Positions 1-8,447 of a stretch of 64,000 bases of DNA are shown here, piece after piece. The notes under the pieces are model-generated. The model did not search any database. It worked only from the letters and a program-made list of their open reading frames with translations, and had not been told where the DNA came from. How positions within the stretch are numbered: position 1 is the first letter of the stretch; each line of letters starts with the position of its first letter. The stretch spans positions 1-64,000 of the forward strand of contig NZ_JALDYF010000005.1 of assembly GCF_032154225.1 (NCBI RefSeq). The letters run 5' to 3'. The stretch is from Psychrobacillus sp032154225. GTDB taxonomy: Bacteria; Bacillota; Bacilli; Bacillales_A; Planococcaceae. A program made the translations under genes and the position numbers.

Positions 1-50
1 GGCTCATGCAAGGTGCGGCAAGCGCGGAGGCATAGTGACTATTTTTTAAG
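1..50. repeat. Partial copy of a GC-rich palindromic repeat
   Basis: The first 26 bases are identical to 24689-24714, and the match continues with one or two changes to about base 45. Only the 3' part of the element is inside the window. It is much richer in GC than its surroundings. From here to 201 there is only AT-rich leader with no other gene or clear signal. Confidence 0.75.
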
Positions 51-201
51 ACACATTTTATGTATAGTACGAATGAGGACGTAATGCAAGTCGAAAACGA
101 GTGTTTTAGTATTAAAGGGTATTAGTTTTTTCCTATTTGTACAAACCCCCAAGAAATAGGACAATTAACAGACGTGAAATAATATGAAAGGTCGTGAAAT
201 A

Positions 202-777
202 ATGCATAAAGAAATCGAAATTGAATTTAAGAATTTAGTAACAAAAGAAGAATTTTACCATTTATTAGCTCATTTTCACATACAACAAACGGATTTTCAC
301 ACACAAACAAACTATTACTATGACACACCTAACAACTATTTTAAGGACAAGAAAATCGGCTTTCGCATGCGGGTGCTTGCGGATCGTAACGAACTAACGA
401 TAAAAGTACCAGAACAACAGCATATGATGACGGAAACAACTCAATACATTTCTACTGCAGAACGAGATACTATTTTAAATACGTTAAGCTTTCCAAACGT
501 CCCTTTTTTGGAACAAATAAAAGACGAAGGGGACCTTGCTTGCATTGGTACTATGCAAACAAATCGTGCACAAATCGACTTTAAAGATGGAATTCTATTT
601 TTTGATCATTCCCTTTATAGTCAAACGGAAGATTTTGAGATAGAATATGAGAGTAAAGATATCGAAAATGGAGAACGAACTTTTCTTCATTTATTAAAAA
701 CATATCAAATTCCGGTTCGACAAACCGATAAAAAAATTGCACGACTTATGAAATATATTCAATCATTGAAAGGTTGA
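202..777 (+). CDS. yjbK: CYTH domain protein, YjbK family
   Basis: This is a CYTH-superfamily protein of 191 residues. The superfamily covers triphosphate-processing enzymes such as class IV adenylate cyclase and thiamine or tripolyphosphatase. The signature ExExK is E6-x-E8-x-K10, and alternating charged residues through the chain (for example FRMRV and ELTIKV) fit the eight-strand tunnel fold. An in-frame ATG lies at 184, but the ATG at 202 has an AAAGG site at good spacing and matches the N-terminus of B. subtilis YjbK. The gene ends 7 bp before cwlQ, so the two are probably co-transcribed. The substrate is unknown; hydrolysis of an inorganic or organic polyphosphate is inferred from the family. 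Confidence 0.85.
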   Translation: MHKEIEIEFKNLVTKEEFYHLLAHFHIQQTDFHTQTNYYYDTPNNYFKDKKIGFRMRVLADRNELTIKVPEQQHMMTETTQYISTAERDTILNTLSFPNVPFLEQIKDEGDLACIGTMQTNRAQIDFKDGILFFDHSLYSQTEDFEIEYESKDIENGERTFLHLLKTYQIPVRQTDKKIARLMKYIQSLKG

Positions 778-784
778 GAGTTAA

Positions 785-1423
785 ATGGACATCCAATCAA
801 TAAGAACCTTGATGGAAATCAGTGCATTACAAACATTAGGATCTGTTTCACAAGGGCCACAAAATTCTACCTCTTCGCTTTTTACAGAGATGCTAGGAGA
901 ATTAATGCAACCCGAACAAAACGAGCAATCACAAGACCCACTTGCATCTTTACTTTACGGCGGGAGCTCATCTGTATTTGTCCCACCTAATTTATCTTTG
1001 CAAAATGCTAGCCTAACGAATATGTACACTTCAAAAAGTGCTACTCCTTCTAATTATGATGACATCATTCAACGAGCAGCAGCTAAGTTTGATTTGCCTG
1101 AAAAGCTTATTTCATCAGTTATTAAACAGGAATCTAATTTCAACCCGGCAGCAGTTAGTACAGCAGGCGCTTCTGGATTAATGCAATTAATGCCAGGTAC
1201 TGCAAAATACTTAGGTGTCAACAACTCGTTCGACCCAGAGCAAAACATCATGGGCGGAGCAAAATATTTAAAACAAATGCTCAATCAATTCGGTGGAAAT
1301 ATCGAAACTGCACTAGCTGCATATAATGCAGGACCAGGCTCAGTGAAGAAATACGACGGTATCCCTCCATTTAAAGAAACACAAAACTACGTTCAAAAAG
1401 TCATGAACAACTTTATGGGTTAA
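785..1423 (+). CDS. cwlQ: Lytic transglycosylase (SLT domain), CwlQ/YjbJ type
   Basis: This is a 212-residue peptidoglycan-cleaving enzyme. The C-terminal half (about 90-210) is an SLT/goose-lysozyme-like domain with catalytic Glu116 in KQESNF, then GASGLMQLMP and ALAAYNAGPG, all hallmark motifs of family 1 lytic transglycosylases. The first 90 residues are low complexity, and no obvious signal peptide is present, as in B. subtilis YjbJ (CwlQ), which has muramidase and transglycosylase activity. Its route to the wall is therefore unclear. It follows yjbK in the same order as in relatives, and its ribosome site lies in the end of yjbK. Repeat copy A begins just after the stop codon. Confidence 0.88.
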   Translation: MDIQSIRTLMEISALQTLGSVSQGPQNSTSSLFTEMLGELMQPEQNEQSQDPLASLLYGGSSSVFVPPNLSLQNASLTNMYTSKSATPSNYDDIIQRAAAKFDLPEKLISSVIKQESNFNPAAVSTAGASGLMQLMPGTAKYLGVNNSFDPEQNIMGGAKYLKQMLNQFGGNIETALAAYNAGPGSVKKYDGIPPFKETQNYVQKVMNNFMG

Positions 1424-1440
1424 TAGGAAAAACCATTTTT

Positions 1441-1790
1441 AGCGATGTATTTTCTATCTCGCTTTAGGCTTTACATTGGGCTATACGATGAACGGTAAAA
1501 TTAAAAAAGCTTGTTGGATGTGGCTACGCCACATCCAACAAGCTTTTTCTTCGGTCATCGTATGGCAAATTTTCTCCTTCCGCTCGTCAGAAACTTCCGT
1601 GCCAAGTTGTTAAATACTTTTGGCAATAGGAGAAGCAAGTTAGTTCTATATACTTTGAAGGTCGCCAAAGATACAATTTTGGCGACTTTTTGTAATCTCT
1701 TTTGTGACGAGTAACCTCAGGAGCACCGAGCGGATGATACCGTGCCCGCGGTAAGTGCCCGACTCTGTAGCGTAAATCACTACCGAAACT
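1441..1790. repeat. Interspersed hairpin repeat, copy A
   Basis: This is a member of a family also found at 9792, 30390, 34281, 49003 and 63837. The core is a long hairpin at 1484-1562: TACGATGA pairs with TCATCGTA, and an inner arm of about 20 bp (1504-1548) pairs perfectly round a TAC loop. A second hairpin near 1660-1690 (CGCCAAA/TTTTGGCG then Ts) looks like a terminator. A GC-richer tail follows from about 1705. The short open frames inside are not convincing genes. A further hairpin at 1844-1877 (CAAAAG..GACC/GGTC..CTTTTG) lies between this repeat and yjbI. Confidence 0.8.
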
Positions 1791-1906
1791 ACTGAAATGA
1801 ATAAAATGAGTAATCAGCACGCGTGATATACTTTCTTATTTTTGAACAAAAGCGACCATTTCTAGGTCACTTTTGTTGTTATTAATTGGGATGAGGGTCT
1901 AATTAT

Positions 1907-1935
1907 TTGAGATATTTGAAACAGATTGATAGAAT
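1907..1935 (+). promoter_or_regulatory. Putative sigma-A promoter of yjbI-spxH
   Basis: TTGAGA (1907-1912) and TAGAAT (1930-1935) are 17 bp apart, ending 32 bp before the yjbI start. The match to consensus is moderate. Confidence 0.5.
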
Positions 1936-1967
1936 GAGATTAGAGTTAATGCAAAGGGGTAACAAAA

Positions 1968-2360
1968 ATGACAGAAAAACCTATACTGCCTTACGATCAA
2001 ATCGGAGCAGAAACATTACACCTACTAATTGATACTTTTTATAGCAATGTAGCAAAACACCCTAAATTAATACCTATATTCCCTAAGGACCTATCGGAAA
2101 CTGCTCGTAAGCAAAAGCAATTTATGACACAGTATTTAGGTGGGCCTAATCTATATACGGAAGAACACGGACATCCAATGATGAAAATGCGTCATTCTCC
2201 TTTTCCTATTACTCCGGAACGTGCAGCAGCCTGGTTAGAATGCATGCGCAACGCAATGGATACAATAGGGCTCGAAGGAAAATTTCGACATGATTTTTAT
2301 AGAAGACTTGAACTTACTGCAAACCACATGGTCAATCAAATGAGTCATGAGGAGGAATAA
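1968..2360 (+). CDS. yjbI: Truncated haemoglobin, YjbI type (group II)
   Basis: This is a 130-residue 2-on-2 globin that binds haem, probably in the cytoplasm. The core shows the proximal-His region HGHPMMKMRHSPF and the group II GGP loop, followed by the aromatic-rich E-F region. The length is normal for the class. The start has an AAAGGGG site at good spacing. It is followed after 2 bp by spxH, the arrangement seen across Bacillales, so the two are co-transcribed. Proposed roles for this class include nitric oxide or peroxide chemistry. A link to redox control through SpxH/Spx is suggested only by the neighbourhood. Confidence 0.92.
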   Translation: MTEKPILPYDQIGAETLHLLIDTFYSNVAKHPKLIPIFPKDLSETARKQKQFMTQYLGGPNLYTEEHGHPMMKMRHSPFPITPERAAAWLECMRNAMDTIGLEGKFRHDFYRRLELTANHMVNQMSHEEE

Positions 2361-2362
2361 AT

Positions 2363-3178
2363 GTGACAAGAATACAAGTTCCGATTGAAACGATTGCTCC
2401 CCCAGTTTTAAACAAGCCTATCGAAATGTACGTTTTTCTTGATCCACTTTGTGCTGCTTGTTGGGATTTGCAACCGATTATTCGGAAGCTGCAAGTTGAA
2501 TTCGATCAGTATTTCACTATCCGAACGGTTCTAAGTACACAATTAGATAAGTTGAATTCTGCTTGTATTGTTCAAAATGCAGATTACGAGAAAAATAGGT
2601 TTGATTTTGAAGACATAGAGCATCCTGCCCTTGCATCCATAGCAGTAAAAGCTGCAGAGTTCCAAGGTAAAAAAGCAGCTCTTCGCTTTTTCAATAAAAT
2701 TCAAGAACACCTATTTTTAAAAACGCAAAATGTCAGCTCGTTTTCTGTACTAAAACAGCTTGCAAAAGAGGTTAAAATTGATTTGAGTGAATTCACAAAA
2801 GATATTCTTTCTCAAGAGTGTGCACGCTCTTTTCGAAGTGATTTATCTATTACTAGTGAAATGGAAGTCACTTCATTTCCAAGTATCGTTTTCTTTAATG
2901 AAAATATTGAAGATGAAGGCATTAAAGTTTCTGGTATTTATCCATATGAAATTTATGTGCAAATTTTACAAGAAATGCTTTATGATGAGCCCAAAAAACA
3001 ACAGCCACCATCTCTTGAAGTCCTTTTTGATCGGTTCCATTCATTAACTACGTCTGAAATTGCTTGCTATTATAATATTTCCGAGCAACAGGTTGAACGA
3101 GAGATGAAAAAGCGTTTGTTGTTGCAGGAAGTAGAGCGATCCATTTTGCCGAATAACGTATTTTGGAGATCTAAATAA
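2363..3178 (+). CDS. spxH: SpxH (YjbH), adaptor for ClpXP degradation of Spx
   Basis: This 271-residue cytoplasmic protein has a DsbA/thioredoxin-like fold. The N-terminal DPLCAACW carries the CxxC-W motif typical of YjbH. The tail from about 215 is a helical region with an HTH-like stretch (TTSEIACYYNISEQQVE). In B. subtilis the protein binds Spx and hands it to ClpXP, keeping Spx low without disulfide stress. The start is GTG at 2363 with AGGAGG 7 bp upstream. It follows yjbI closely and ends at a strong terminator. Its target gene spx lies at 7638-8036. Confidence 0.92.
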   Translation: MTRIQVPIETIAPPVLNKPIEMYVFLDPLCAACWDLQPIIRKLQVEFDQYFTIRTVLSTQLDKLNSACIVQNADYEKNRFDFEDIEHPALASIAVKAAEFQGKKAALRFFNKIQEHLFLKTQNVSSFSVLKQLAKEVKIDLSEFTKDILSQECARSFRSDLSITSEMEVTSFPSIVFFNENIEDEGIKVSGIYPYEIYVQILQEMLYDEPKKQQPPSLEVLFDRFHSLTTSEIACYYNISEQQVEREMKKRLLLQEVERSILPNNVFWRSK

Positions 3179-3223
3179 AAAACAGCTAAAAAGAGATGAT
3201 TTCATCCCTTTTTAGCTGTTTTA
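3177..3223 (+). terminator. Rho-independent terminator of yjbI-spxH
   Basis: AACAGCTAAAAAG pairs with CTTTTTAGCTGTT round a short loop and is followed by Ts. It begins right at the spxH stop. Confidence 0.85.
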
Positions 3224-3339
3224 TGTATTCAAGAGAAAATCATATGTCATCAAAATTTTATTTCCAACTAAATGCCCCAAAATTTCAACTAAACCTTCCA
3301 TTTTTCCAACTAATAAGTAGTTCATCTTCCTCTAAAAAC

Positions 3340-3384
3340 AAAGAAAACGCCCTCTCCTCCATGAGGAAAAGGCGTTTTCTTTTT
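3340..3384 (+). terminator. Second terminator-like hairpin
   Basis: GAAAACGCC pairs with GGCGTTTTC and is followed by a T run. A short CCTCCATGAGG hairpin lies in the loop. No gene is apparent between it and spxH, so it may be a back-up terminator or the end of a small RNA. The rest of 3224-3626 shows nothing I recognise. Confidence 0.6.
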
Positions 3385-3578
3385 ACAAAGGGGATGGGAG
3401 AAATGTTCACGTTCAAACAAAGGGGTGTATGTTATCTTGTGATTTATTTCACACTCTTACTTTATCATGCCTAAACTTGAAATACAATATATTAGGCTTT
3501 ACTTTCACAAAATCGTCATACATTAGACGTCTAACCTTTTACTACGTGCAATATTGATTAGAATCCAGCCTATTTAAA

Positions 3579-3613
3579 GAAAAAACTAAACCTTCGTATA
3601 GAAAGTTTAGCCT
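3579..3613 (-). terminator. Terminator of pepF
   Basis: On the - strand GCTAAACTTTC pairs with GAAGGTTTAG and is followed by TTTTTT. Confidence 0.75.
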
Positions 3614-3626
3614 TTTGGTTGTTATT

Positions 3627-5447
3627 TTATTCAGCTAAAAGTAATTGCTCTAGCTCGTTTAGTTTTTCTTCGAACACGCGGCATGCTTCTTCGATTGGAG
3701 CAGCAGTATTCATATCTACGCCTGCTTTTTTCAACACTTCGATTGGGTAATCAGAACAGCCTGCTTTCAAGAACTCGTTAATATAACGATCTACCGCTGG
3801 TTTACCTTCTGTCAGTATTTGATTGCTAAGAGCTGTTGCAGCACTTAGGCCAGTCGCGTATTGATACACATAATAATTGTAATAGAAATGTGGAATTCTT
3901 GCCCACTCTAAACCGATTTGCTCATCAATGATAATTTCATCACCAAAGTATTTTTTATTCAACTCATAATACACTTCTGTTAGTTTGTCCGCAGTAAGCG
4001 CTTCGCCGTCTTGATCTAACTGATGAATAATATGTTCGAACTCAGCAAACATCGTTTGACGGAATACAGTTCCACGGAATCCTTCTAACCAGTAGTTTAA
4101 TAAATAAATACGTTTTTTAGGATCGTCGATTGTTTTAAGTAAATAATCGTTCAATAAAGCCTCGTTACATGTAGACGCTACTTCTGCTACGAAAATTGAA
4201 TAATCGCCGTATACATAAGGTTGATTTGCACGAGTGTAATAACTATGAAGACTATGTCCGAATTCATGTGCCAATGTGAATAAATTATTCACGTTGTTTT
4301 GCCAATTCATCAACACATATGGGTTTGTACCATAAGTACCTGACGAGTAAGCACCTGAACGCTTCCCTTTCGTTTCTACAACGTCTACCCAACGGCTCTC
4401 TAAACCTTGCTTCACGATTGATACATATTCTTCGCCTAGTGGTTCAAAACTTTTTAGCATCGTCTCACAAGCTTCTTCATACGTATATTCCATATCCGCC
4501 TCTTTTACAAGTGGCGTGTATAAATCCCACATATGCAATTCGTCTAACTCAAGTACTTTTTTACGTAAGCCTACATATTTATGAAGTAAATGTACGTTTT
4601 TAGTAACTGTTCCAACTAAATTATCATACACGGTTTCAGGTATGTGATTTTGTGACATCGCTGCTTCACGAGCAGAAGAATGGTTTCTAATTCTTGCGCT
4701 TACATTATCACCTTTTACGTTTCCAGTTAAAGTCGATGCAAACGTATTGCGGAATTTACCGTATGTTTCGTACATTGCCTCGAAAGCATCTTTACGAACT
4801 CGACCATCTTCACTTTCTAAAAATCGAGAATAGCGACCATGTGTTAGTTGGACATCATTACCGTCTTCATCTTTAATAAAAGGAAATTCTAAATCTGCAT
4901 TATTTAATTTTCCAAATGTATCCGAAGATGCACCTGTTACTTCTGAAAACTGTGCAAGTAATGCTTCTTGCTCTTTTGGTAGAATATGTGGACGCACTTT
5001 ATTAATCTCTTCTAGCATTTGCTTGTACACTGCTAAATCAGTATTTTCCGCAACGTATTCTAAAATTTTTGCCTCGTCCAATGATAAAATTTCAGGCATA
5101 ACAAACGATAATTCTGTTGATACTTTCACGTAAAGTGATTTAATACGACTTTCCATCGCTTGGTACGTGCTGTTTGCCGTGTCTTGATCGTGGCGCATAT
5201 GTGCATACGTATATAATTTACGTAATCGACTCGTTAGTTCATCTTGATACGTTAGCATTGCTACAAGAGCCTCCGCACCATTCCCTAACGTTCCTTGGAA
5301 CGAAGCAGCTTTACTTGATAGTTCTGCTACCTCTTTAAATTCTGTTTCCCATACATCGTTCGAAGCAAAGATATCCTCCAATTTCCAAGTTAATTTTTCT
5401 TCTACTTCCTCACGTGTAAGGATTTTATTTTTCGTTTCAGCTGTCAA
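3627..5447 (-). CDS. pepF: Oligoendopeptidase F (M3B metallopeptidase)
   Basis: This cytoplasmic zinc peptidase of about 606 residues cleaves short peptides. The zinc site HEFGHSLHSYY (HExxH) is in the C-terminal half, with the downstream Glu region typical of thimet-type M3 peptidases. The N-terminal helical lobe starts at LTWKLEDIF. An ATG at 5465 overlaps the ribosome site, so the TTG at 5447, preceded by AAGGGGAG at 6 bp, is the better start and gives the normal family length. The gene lies downstream of coiA as yjbG does in B. subtilis. It may recycle peptides brought in by the Opp and App importers encoded nearby. Confidence 0.93.
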   Translation of the reverse strand: MTAETKNKILTREEVEEKLTWKLEDIFASNDVWETEFKEVAELSSKAASFQGTLGNGAEALVAMLTYQDELTSRLRKLYTYAHMRHDQDTANSTYQAMESRIKSLYVKVSTELSFVMPEILSLDEAKILEYVAENTDLAVYKQMLEEINKVRPHILPKEQEALLAQFSEVTGASSDTFGKLNNADLEFPFIKDEDGNDVQLTHGRYSRFLESEDGRVRKDAFEAMYETYGKFRNTFASTLTGNVKGDNVSARIRNHSSAREAAMSQNHIPETVYDNLVGTVTKNVHLLHKYVGLRKKVLELDELHMWDLYTPLVKEADMEYTYEEACETMLKSFEPLGEEYVSIVKQGLESRWVDVVETKGKRSGAYSSGTYGTNPYVLMNWQNNVNNLFTLAHEFGHSLHSYYTRANQPYVYGDYSIFVAEVASTCNEALLNDYLLKTIDDPKKRIYLLNYWLEGFRGTVFRQTMFAEFEHIIHQLDQDGEALTADKLTEVYYELNKKYFGDEIIIDEQIGLEWARIPHFYYNYYVYQYATGLSAATALSNQILTEGKPAVDRYINEFLKAGCSDYPIEVLKKAGVDMNTAAPIEEACRVFEEKLNELEQLLLAE

Positions 5448-5509
5448 GATGAACTCCCCTTCCATTTGTTTCGAAAATCAAATCACTTATTATTTTCTCA
5501 ATATTCTGG

Positions 5510-6655
5510 TCAATTTGCAAGAAAATCACTGTAAAGAATTTTATTCATTTTGAAAATATTAAATGTACTCCTATATATACTAGTTTCTGAGTTGATCAAG
5601 CATGCTTGCAGTAACTTTAAGTATGATTGAACAGCTTGTAATTTTCCATTTGCTTCTGTTGGCCCAATTGGACGATCCCGAAGAAAAGATTCACAGTGTT
5701 GATGGTTCGCTTGATCAATTGGGACTTGAAGCGCTAACAGATGGTCGATAAATTGAATTTGCCATTCTACGGCATGCACTTGAAATGCTTTTGCATGAGC
5801 GGATGGTACACCGATAAACTGTGGAAGCAGTTTCGGGTACACTTGCCACTTATAACAAATTCGTAAAAAAGTGGATTGAATTCCCCTTTTATTATGAAAA
5901 TAAAGATTTTCTAAATGTTTGATCCGCTGTTCTTTATATAGCTGTAAATAGTGCTGAAATTCTTCATATGAAATAAGCTTTACTAATGCAAAAGGCCATG
6001 TTTGCTTTGCGATAGGCAAGCTTTTCCTTTTGATAATAAAAGTGTTTGATTGAATATGAAGTGTGTTTGTAATATAGTGAAATTGTTTTGTCTTGGGGCA
6101 ATACGTTATAATCATTGTACCGAATTTGGGGTATCCGATAAAAAATTGCTGTCTAAATGCAGATAATTTCATCATACCTATTTCACGAGTTGGGAGCTCC
6201 GATATAGGCGGTGTTCGCAAAATCCATAGTGGCATAATTTGATGGCTTTTGTAACCGTTGTTGCGCTCGGTCATACTAGTTACATCCATTTGACTACATT
6301 GAAATTCGGTTGCAACAAGTGACTGGAGCCCTTGAACTAATATGTCTGGCCTTTGCTTCAGCTTTGGCAAAAAAGCTTCTAATGTCGCAGGAATTTTCTG
6401 CTGCTTGAAAAAATCATACAACTGAATTTTCCCATTGAGATGGTCGGCACTTTCTCCTTCTGTAAATGCTTGTGAGCACTCCGAGTCATATTTATGTGCA
6501 AAATGCGGAATATTAATCGTTCCGACTTTCAATATAACTTGTTCATGGCATTGCAAACATCGAAAAATGTTTGTAGTTCTTAATTGTTTTAAATAAGCTT
6601 TTGAATAATTGACCGAAATAATGACGTCTCCTTGTTTTGTCATGGCCGTAAGTAT
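5510..6655 (-). CDS. coiA: Competence protein CoiA-like, with atypical start
   Basis: This protein of about 381 residues is of the CoiA family, which is needed for recombination of incoming DNA during transformation. Visible features are the N-terminal Cys2 region FRCLQCHEQ with a following IPHFAH, and then a PD-(D/E)xK-type nuclease-like region (RPDILV, VATEFQCSQM). The start is odd. A near-perfect GGAGGTGAT site at 6668-6660 is followed by ATA at 6655, where relatives begin. The upstream ATG at 6670 overlaps that site, and the next ATG, at 6643, is too far away. The frame is open throughout. The gene lies between mecA and pepF as in B. subtilis. Confidence 0.85.
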   Translation of the reverse strand: MLTAMTKQGDVIISVNYSKAYLKQLRTTNIFRCLQCHEQVILKVGTINIPHFAHKYDSECSQAFTEGESADHLNGKIQLYDFFKQQKIPATLEAFLPKLKQRPDILVQGLQSLVATEFQCSQMDVTSMTERNNGYKSHQIMPLWILRTPPISELPTREIGMMKLSAFRQQFFIGYPKFGTMIITYCPKTKQFHYITNTLHIQSNTFIIKRKSLPIAKQTWPFALVKLISYEEFQHYLQLYKEQRIKHLENLYFHNKRGIQSTFLRICYKWQVYPKLLPQFIGVPSAHAKAFQVHAVEWQIQFIDHLLALQVPIDQANHQHCESFLRDRPIGPTEANGKLQAVQSYLKLLQACLINSETSIYRSTFNIFKMNKILYSDFLAN

Positions 6656-6674
6656 TGCTATCACCTCCATTTTA

Positions 6675-6703
6675 AATGTACGAATTTTCAGATTAAAAAT
6701 CAA
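6675..6703 (-). promoter_or_regulatory. Putative sigma-A promoter of coiA
   Basis: TTGATT (6703-6698) and TACATT (6680-6675) are 17 bp apart. The predicted transcript starts near 6668, on the ribosome site, which makes the ATG at 6670 unlikely as the coiA start. Confidence 0.5.
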
Positions 6704-6722
6704 GTATTTATTTTGGAAGCAA

Positions 6723-6752
6723 TAAAAAAAACCTTCCTGTTACAGAAGGTTT
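6723..6752 (-). terminator. Terminator of mecA
   Basis: AAACCTTC pairs with GAAGGTTT and is followed by Ts on the - strand. The hairpin begins at the mecA stop codon, so coiA needs its own promoter. Confidence 0.8.
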
Positions 6753-7419
6753 AAAAATGTTTATTCAGCTCACTAAACACATCGTTTGCAATTATTTCTT
6801 TCCCATACTCATGTATCATATGAATCGTAGTAGTTGCACGACTAGCAAATTCTGAAATAACACTTAATGTGTTCAGTACAAACACTAAATCATTCACTTC
6901 ATAATCAAATTCGACATGTAAAAAATACTTATCCTCGTAGCTATATAAAGATGTCGGCAATTCTGATTGAGCCATCTTTTTAGCAAGAGGAAGTAAATCA
7001 TCAAAGTTTTTGAAAGCAAATGTATAAGCTGACGGTAATTCCTCAATATCATCCATCAAACTCGAAAAATCATCAAACTCATGTGGACCAATTGCACCGG
7101 AAACACCATTTTTAAAAATTTTATTGGAATGATCTTCTATTTCAAAATGAGCATCTGATCGCTCATCATTTCTCGTCATTTCTGTTCGAGTAACAATCAC
7201 TTCCAAACCTTTTTCCATCGCATGAACTTGTATCCATAGTGGACCATCTAAATCATCAAAATGGTCATCATCATGAACCTCATCCATCATCTCCCAAAAA
7301 AGCTGCTCGCTCTTGTCTTTATTAAACCAGATTTCATCTCGGCTGAAGCCTCTTTCTTCAATGTCGATGTATGAAATGTATACTTTGAAAGTGTTATCAT
7401 TGATACGCTCGATATCCAT
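6751..7419 (-). CDS. mecA: MecA, adaptor for ClpC
   Basis: This 222-residue adaptor recruits substrates such as ComK and ComS to ClpCP and thereby controls competence. The N-terminal domain (about 1-80, beginning MDIERINDNTFKVYISY) binds substrate. A charged linker and a C-terminal ClpC-binding domain (about 110-218) follow, close to the 218 residues of B. subtilis MecA. The start has AAAGGAG at good spacing. No clpC is in the window. It sits beside coiA and near spx, another proteolysis-controlled regulator. Confidence 0.93.
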   Translation of the reverse strand: MDIERINDNTFKVYISYIDIEERGFSRDEIWFNKDKSEQLFWEMMDEVHDDDHFDDLDGPLWIQVHAMEKGLEVIVTRTEMTRNDERSDAHFEIEDHSNKIFKNGVSGAIGPHEFDDFSSLMDDIEELPSAYTFAFKNFDDLLPLAKKMAQSELPTSLYSYEDKYFLHVEFDYEVNDLVFVLNTLSVISEFASRATTTIHMIHEYGKEIIANDVFSELNKHF

Positions 7420-7584
7420 TTAACACATCTCCTTTCGCTTCTTACCGCTTCATCGAGTGCAGTGTCTATTACTATTGTATGTTGTTTATCAAAAAAAGAA
7501 AAGGATTCATACTCACCTTTTCATTATTATTAATAGATTATATGCATTGTAAGAAAGTTTAAGCATTAATGCAAGCATAATACT

Positions 7585-7631
7585 AAAAAGCTGGCTATTT
7601 TTCAAATTTTCTTTGAAAAACAACCAGCTTT
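7585..7631 (-). terminator. Terminator of spx
   Basis: This is a long stem: AAGCTGG, TTTTTCAAA and their complements, closed by AGCTTTTT on the - strand. Confidence 0.85.
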
Positions 7632-7637
7632 ACTTAA

Positions 7638-8036
7638 TTAGTTAACCATACGTTGCGCTTCAAGCAATTGATACGCACGAACTTTTCTTGGTAAAAATCT
7701 ACGTATTTCATCTTCGTTATAACCAACTTGTAGACGTTTTTCATCTAAAATAATTGGTCTACGTAATAATCCAGGATATTCTTGGATTAGTTCGTATAAA
7801 CGTTGAAGTGGAAGACTTTCTACATCCACATTTAACTTTTGGAAAATTTTGGATCGAGTTGAAATAATTTCATCCGTACCGTCTTCTGTCATTCGTAAAA
7901 TTTCTTTTATTTCACTAATACTTAATGGCTCAGAAAAAATATTACGCTCTGTGTATGGGATATCATGTTCTTCTAACCACGCCTTTGCTTTTCTACAAGA
8001 AGTACAGCTTGGTGAAGTAAATAGTGTTACCATCAT
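7638..8036 (-). CDS. spx: Spx, redox-sensing transcription regulator
   Basis: This 132-residue ArsC-family protein binds the RNA polymerase alpha subunit and switches on thiol-stress genes. The CxxC redox switch is in TSPSCTSCRKA (Cys11 and Cys14 from this start). The RPIILDEKRL and RRFLPRKVR segments are nearly identical to those of B. subtilis Spx. A GTG at 8045 is too close to the GAGAGGAA ribosome site. The ATG at 8036 or the next one at 8033 is preferred; the latter gives the usual MVTL beginning. Its level is expected to be set by SpxH and ClpXP. No promoter was resolved in 8046-8390. Confidence 0.96.
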   Translation of the reverse strand: MMVTLFTSPSCTSCRKAKAWLEEHDIPYTERNIFSEPLSISEIKEILRMTEDGTDEIISTRSKIFQKLNVDVESLPLQRLYELIQEYPGLLRRPIILDEKRLQVGYNEDEIRRFLPRKVRAYQLLEAQRMVN

Positions 8037-8390
8037 TAAAAACACTTCCTCTCAATTAGTCGTTGTGTTATATGAATTAGATTATAATTAGTTTAATGTA
8101 GTTATCTACTTTTTTAGTATACACCACTTTTCACCTATTTAAAATATGTTTATAAGAAAAATTTTGCTTAAAAATAACATTGTCACATTTCCGTTATATA
8201 TACATACTAGTTATATGCTTCGGAAAATTATTTCGCTATATATTTTTTATACCCATCTCGCTTCTTTTTTAAACATCTTAAAAAAAATTATTCTACTATT
8301 CTCAATTAGGAGTAATAGAATGAAAACAACTGTTATACTAATAAAAACGCTTTTCATGAAAAAAGGTTTCATTTTATGAATAAAAAAATA

Positions 8391-8438
8391 AAAAAATTGC
8401 CTCCAAGTAGAAAGTTCTACGTCTGGAGACACTTTTTA
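8391..8438 (-). terminator. Terminator of the DUF4015 gene
   Basis: CTCCA..GTAG pairs with CTAC..TGGAG and is followed by a T run on the - strand, 10 bp after the stop. Confidence 0.8.
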
Positions 8439-8447
8439 TAACGATTA

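Noticed and set aside
1511..1714. Open frame of 67 codons in repeat A, with similar frames in repeats D and F
   Set aside because: It lies across the hairpin arms, the frame is not kept in all copies, and there is no ribosome site. The similarity comes from the repeat itself.
8247..8432. Hydrophobic small open frame opposite the spx upstream region
   Set aside because: There is no ribosome site, it is very AT-rich, and it overlaps the terminator of the DUF4015 gene.
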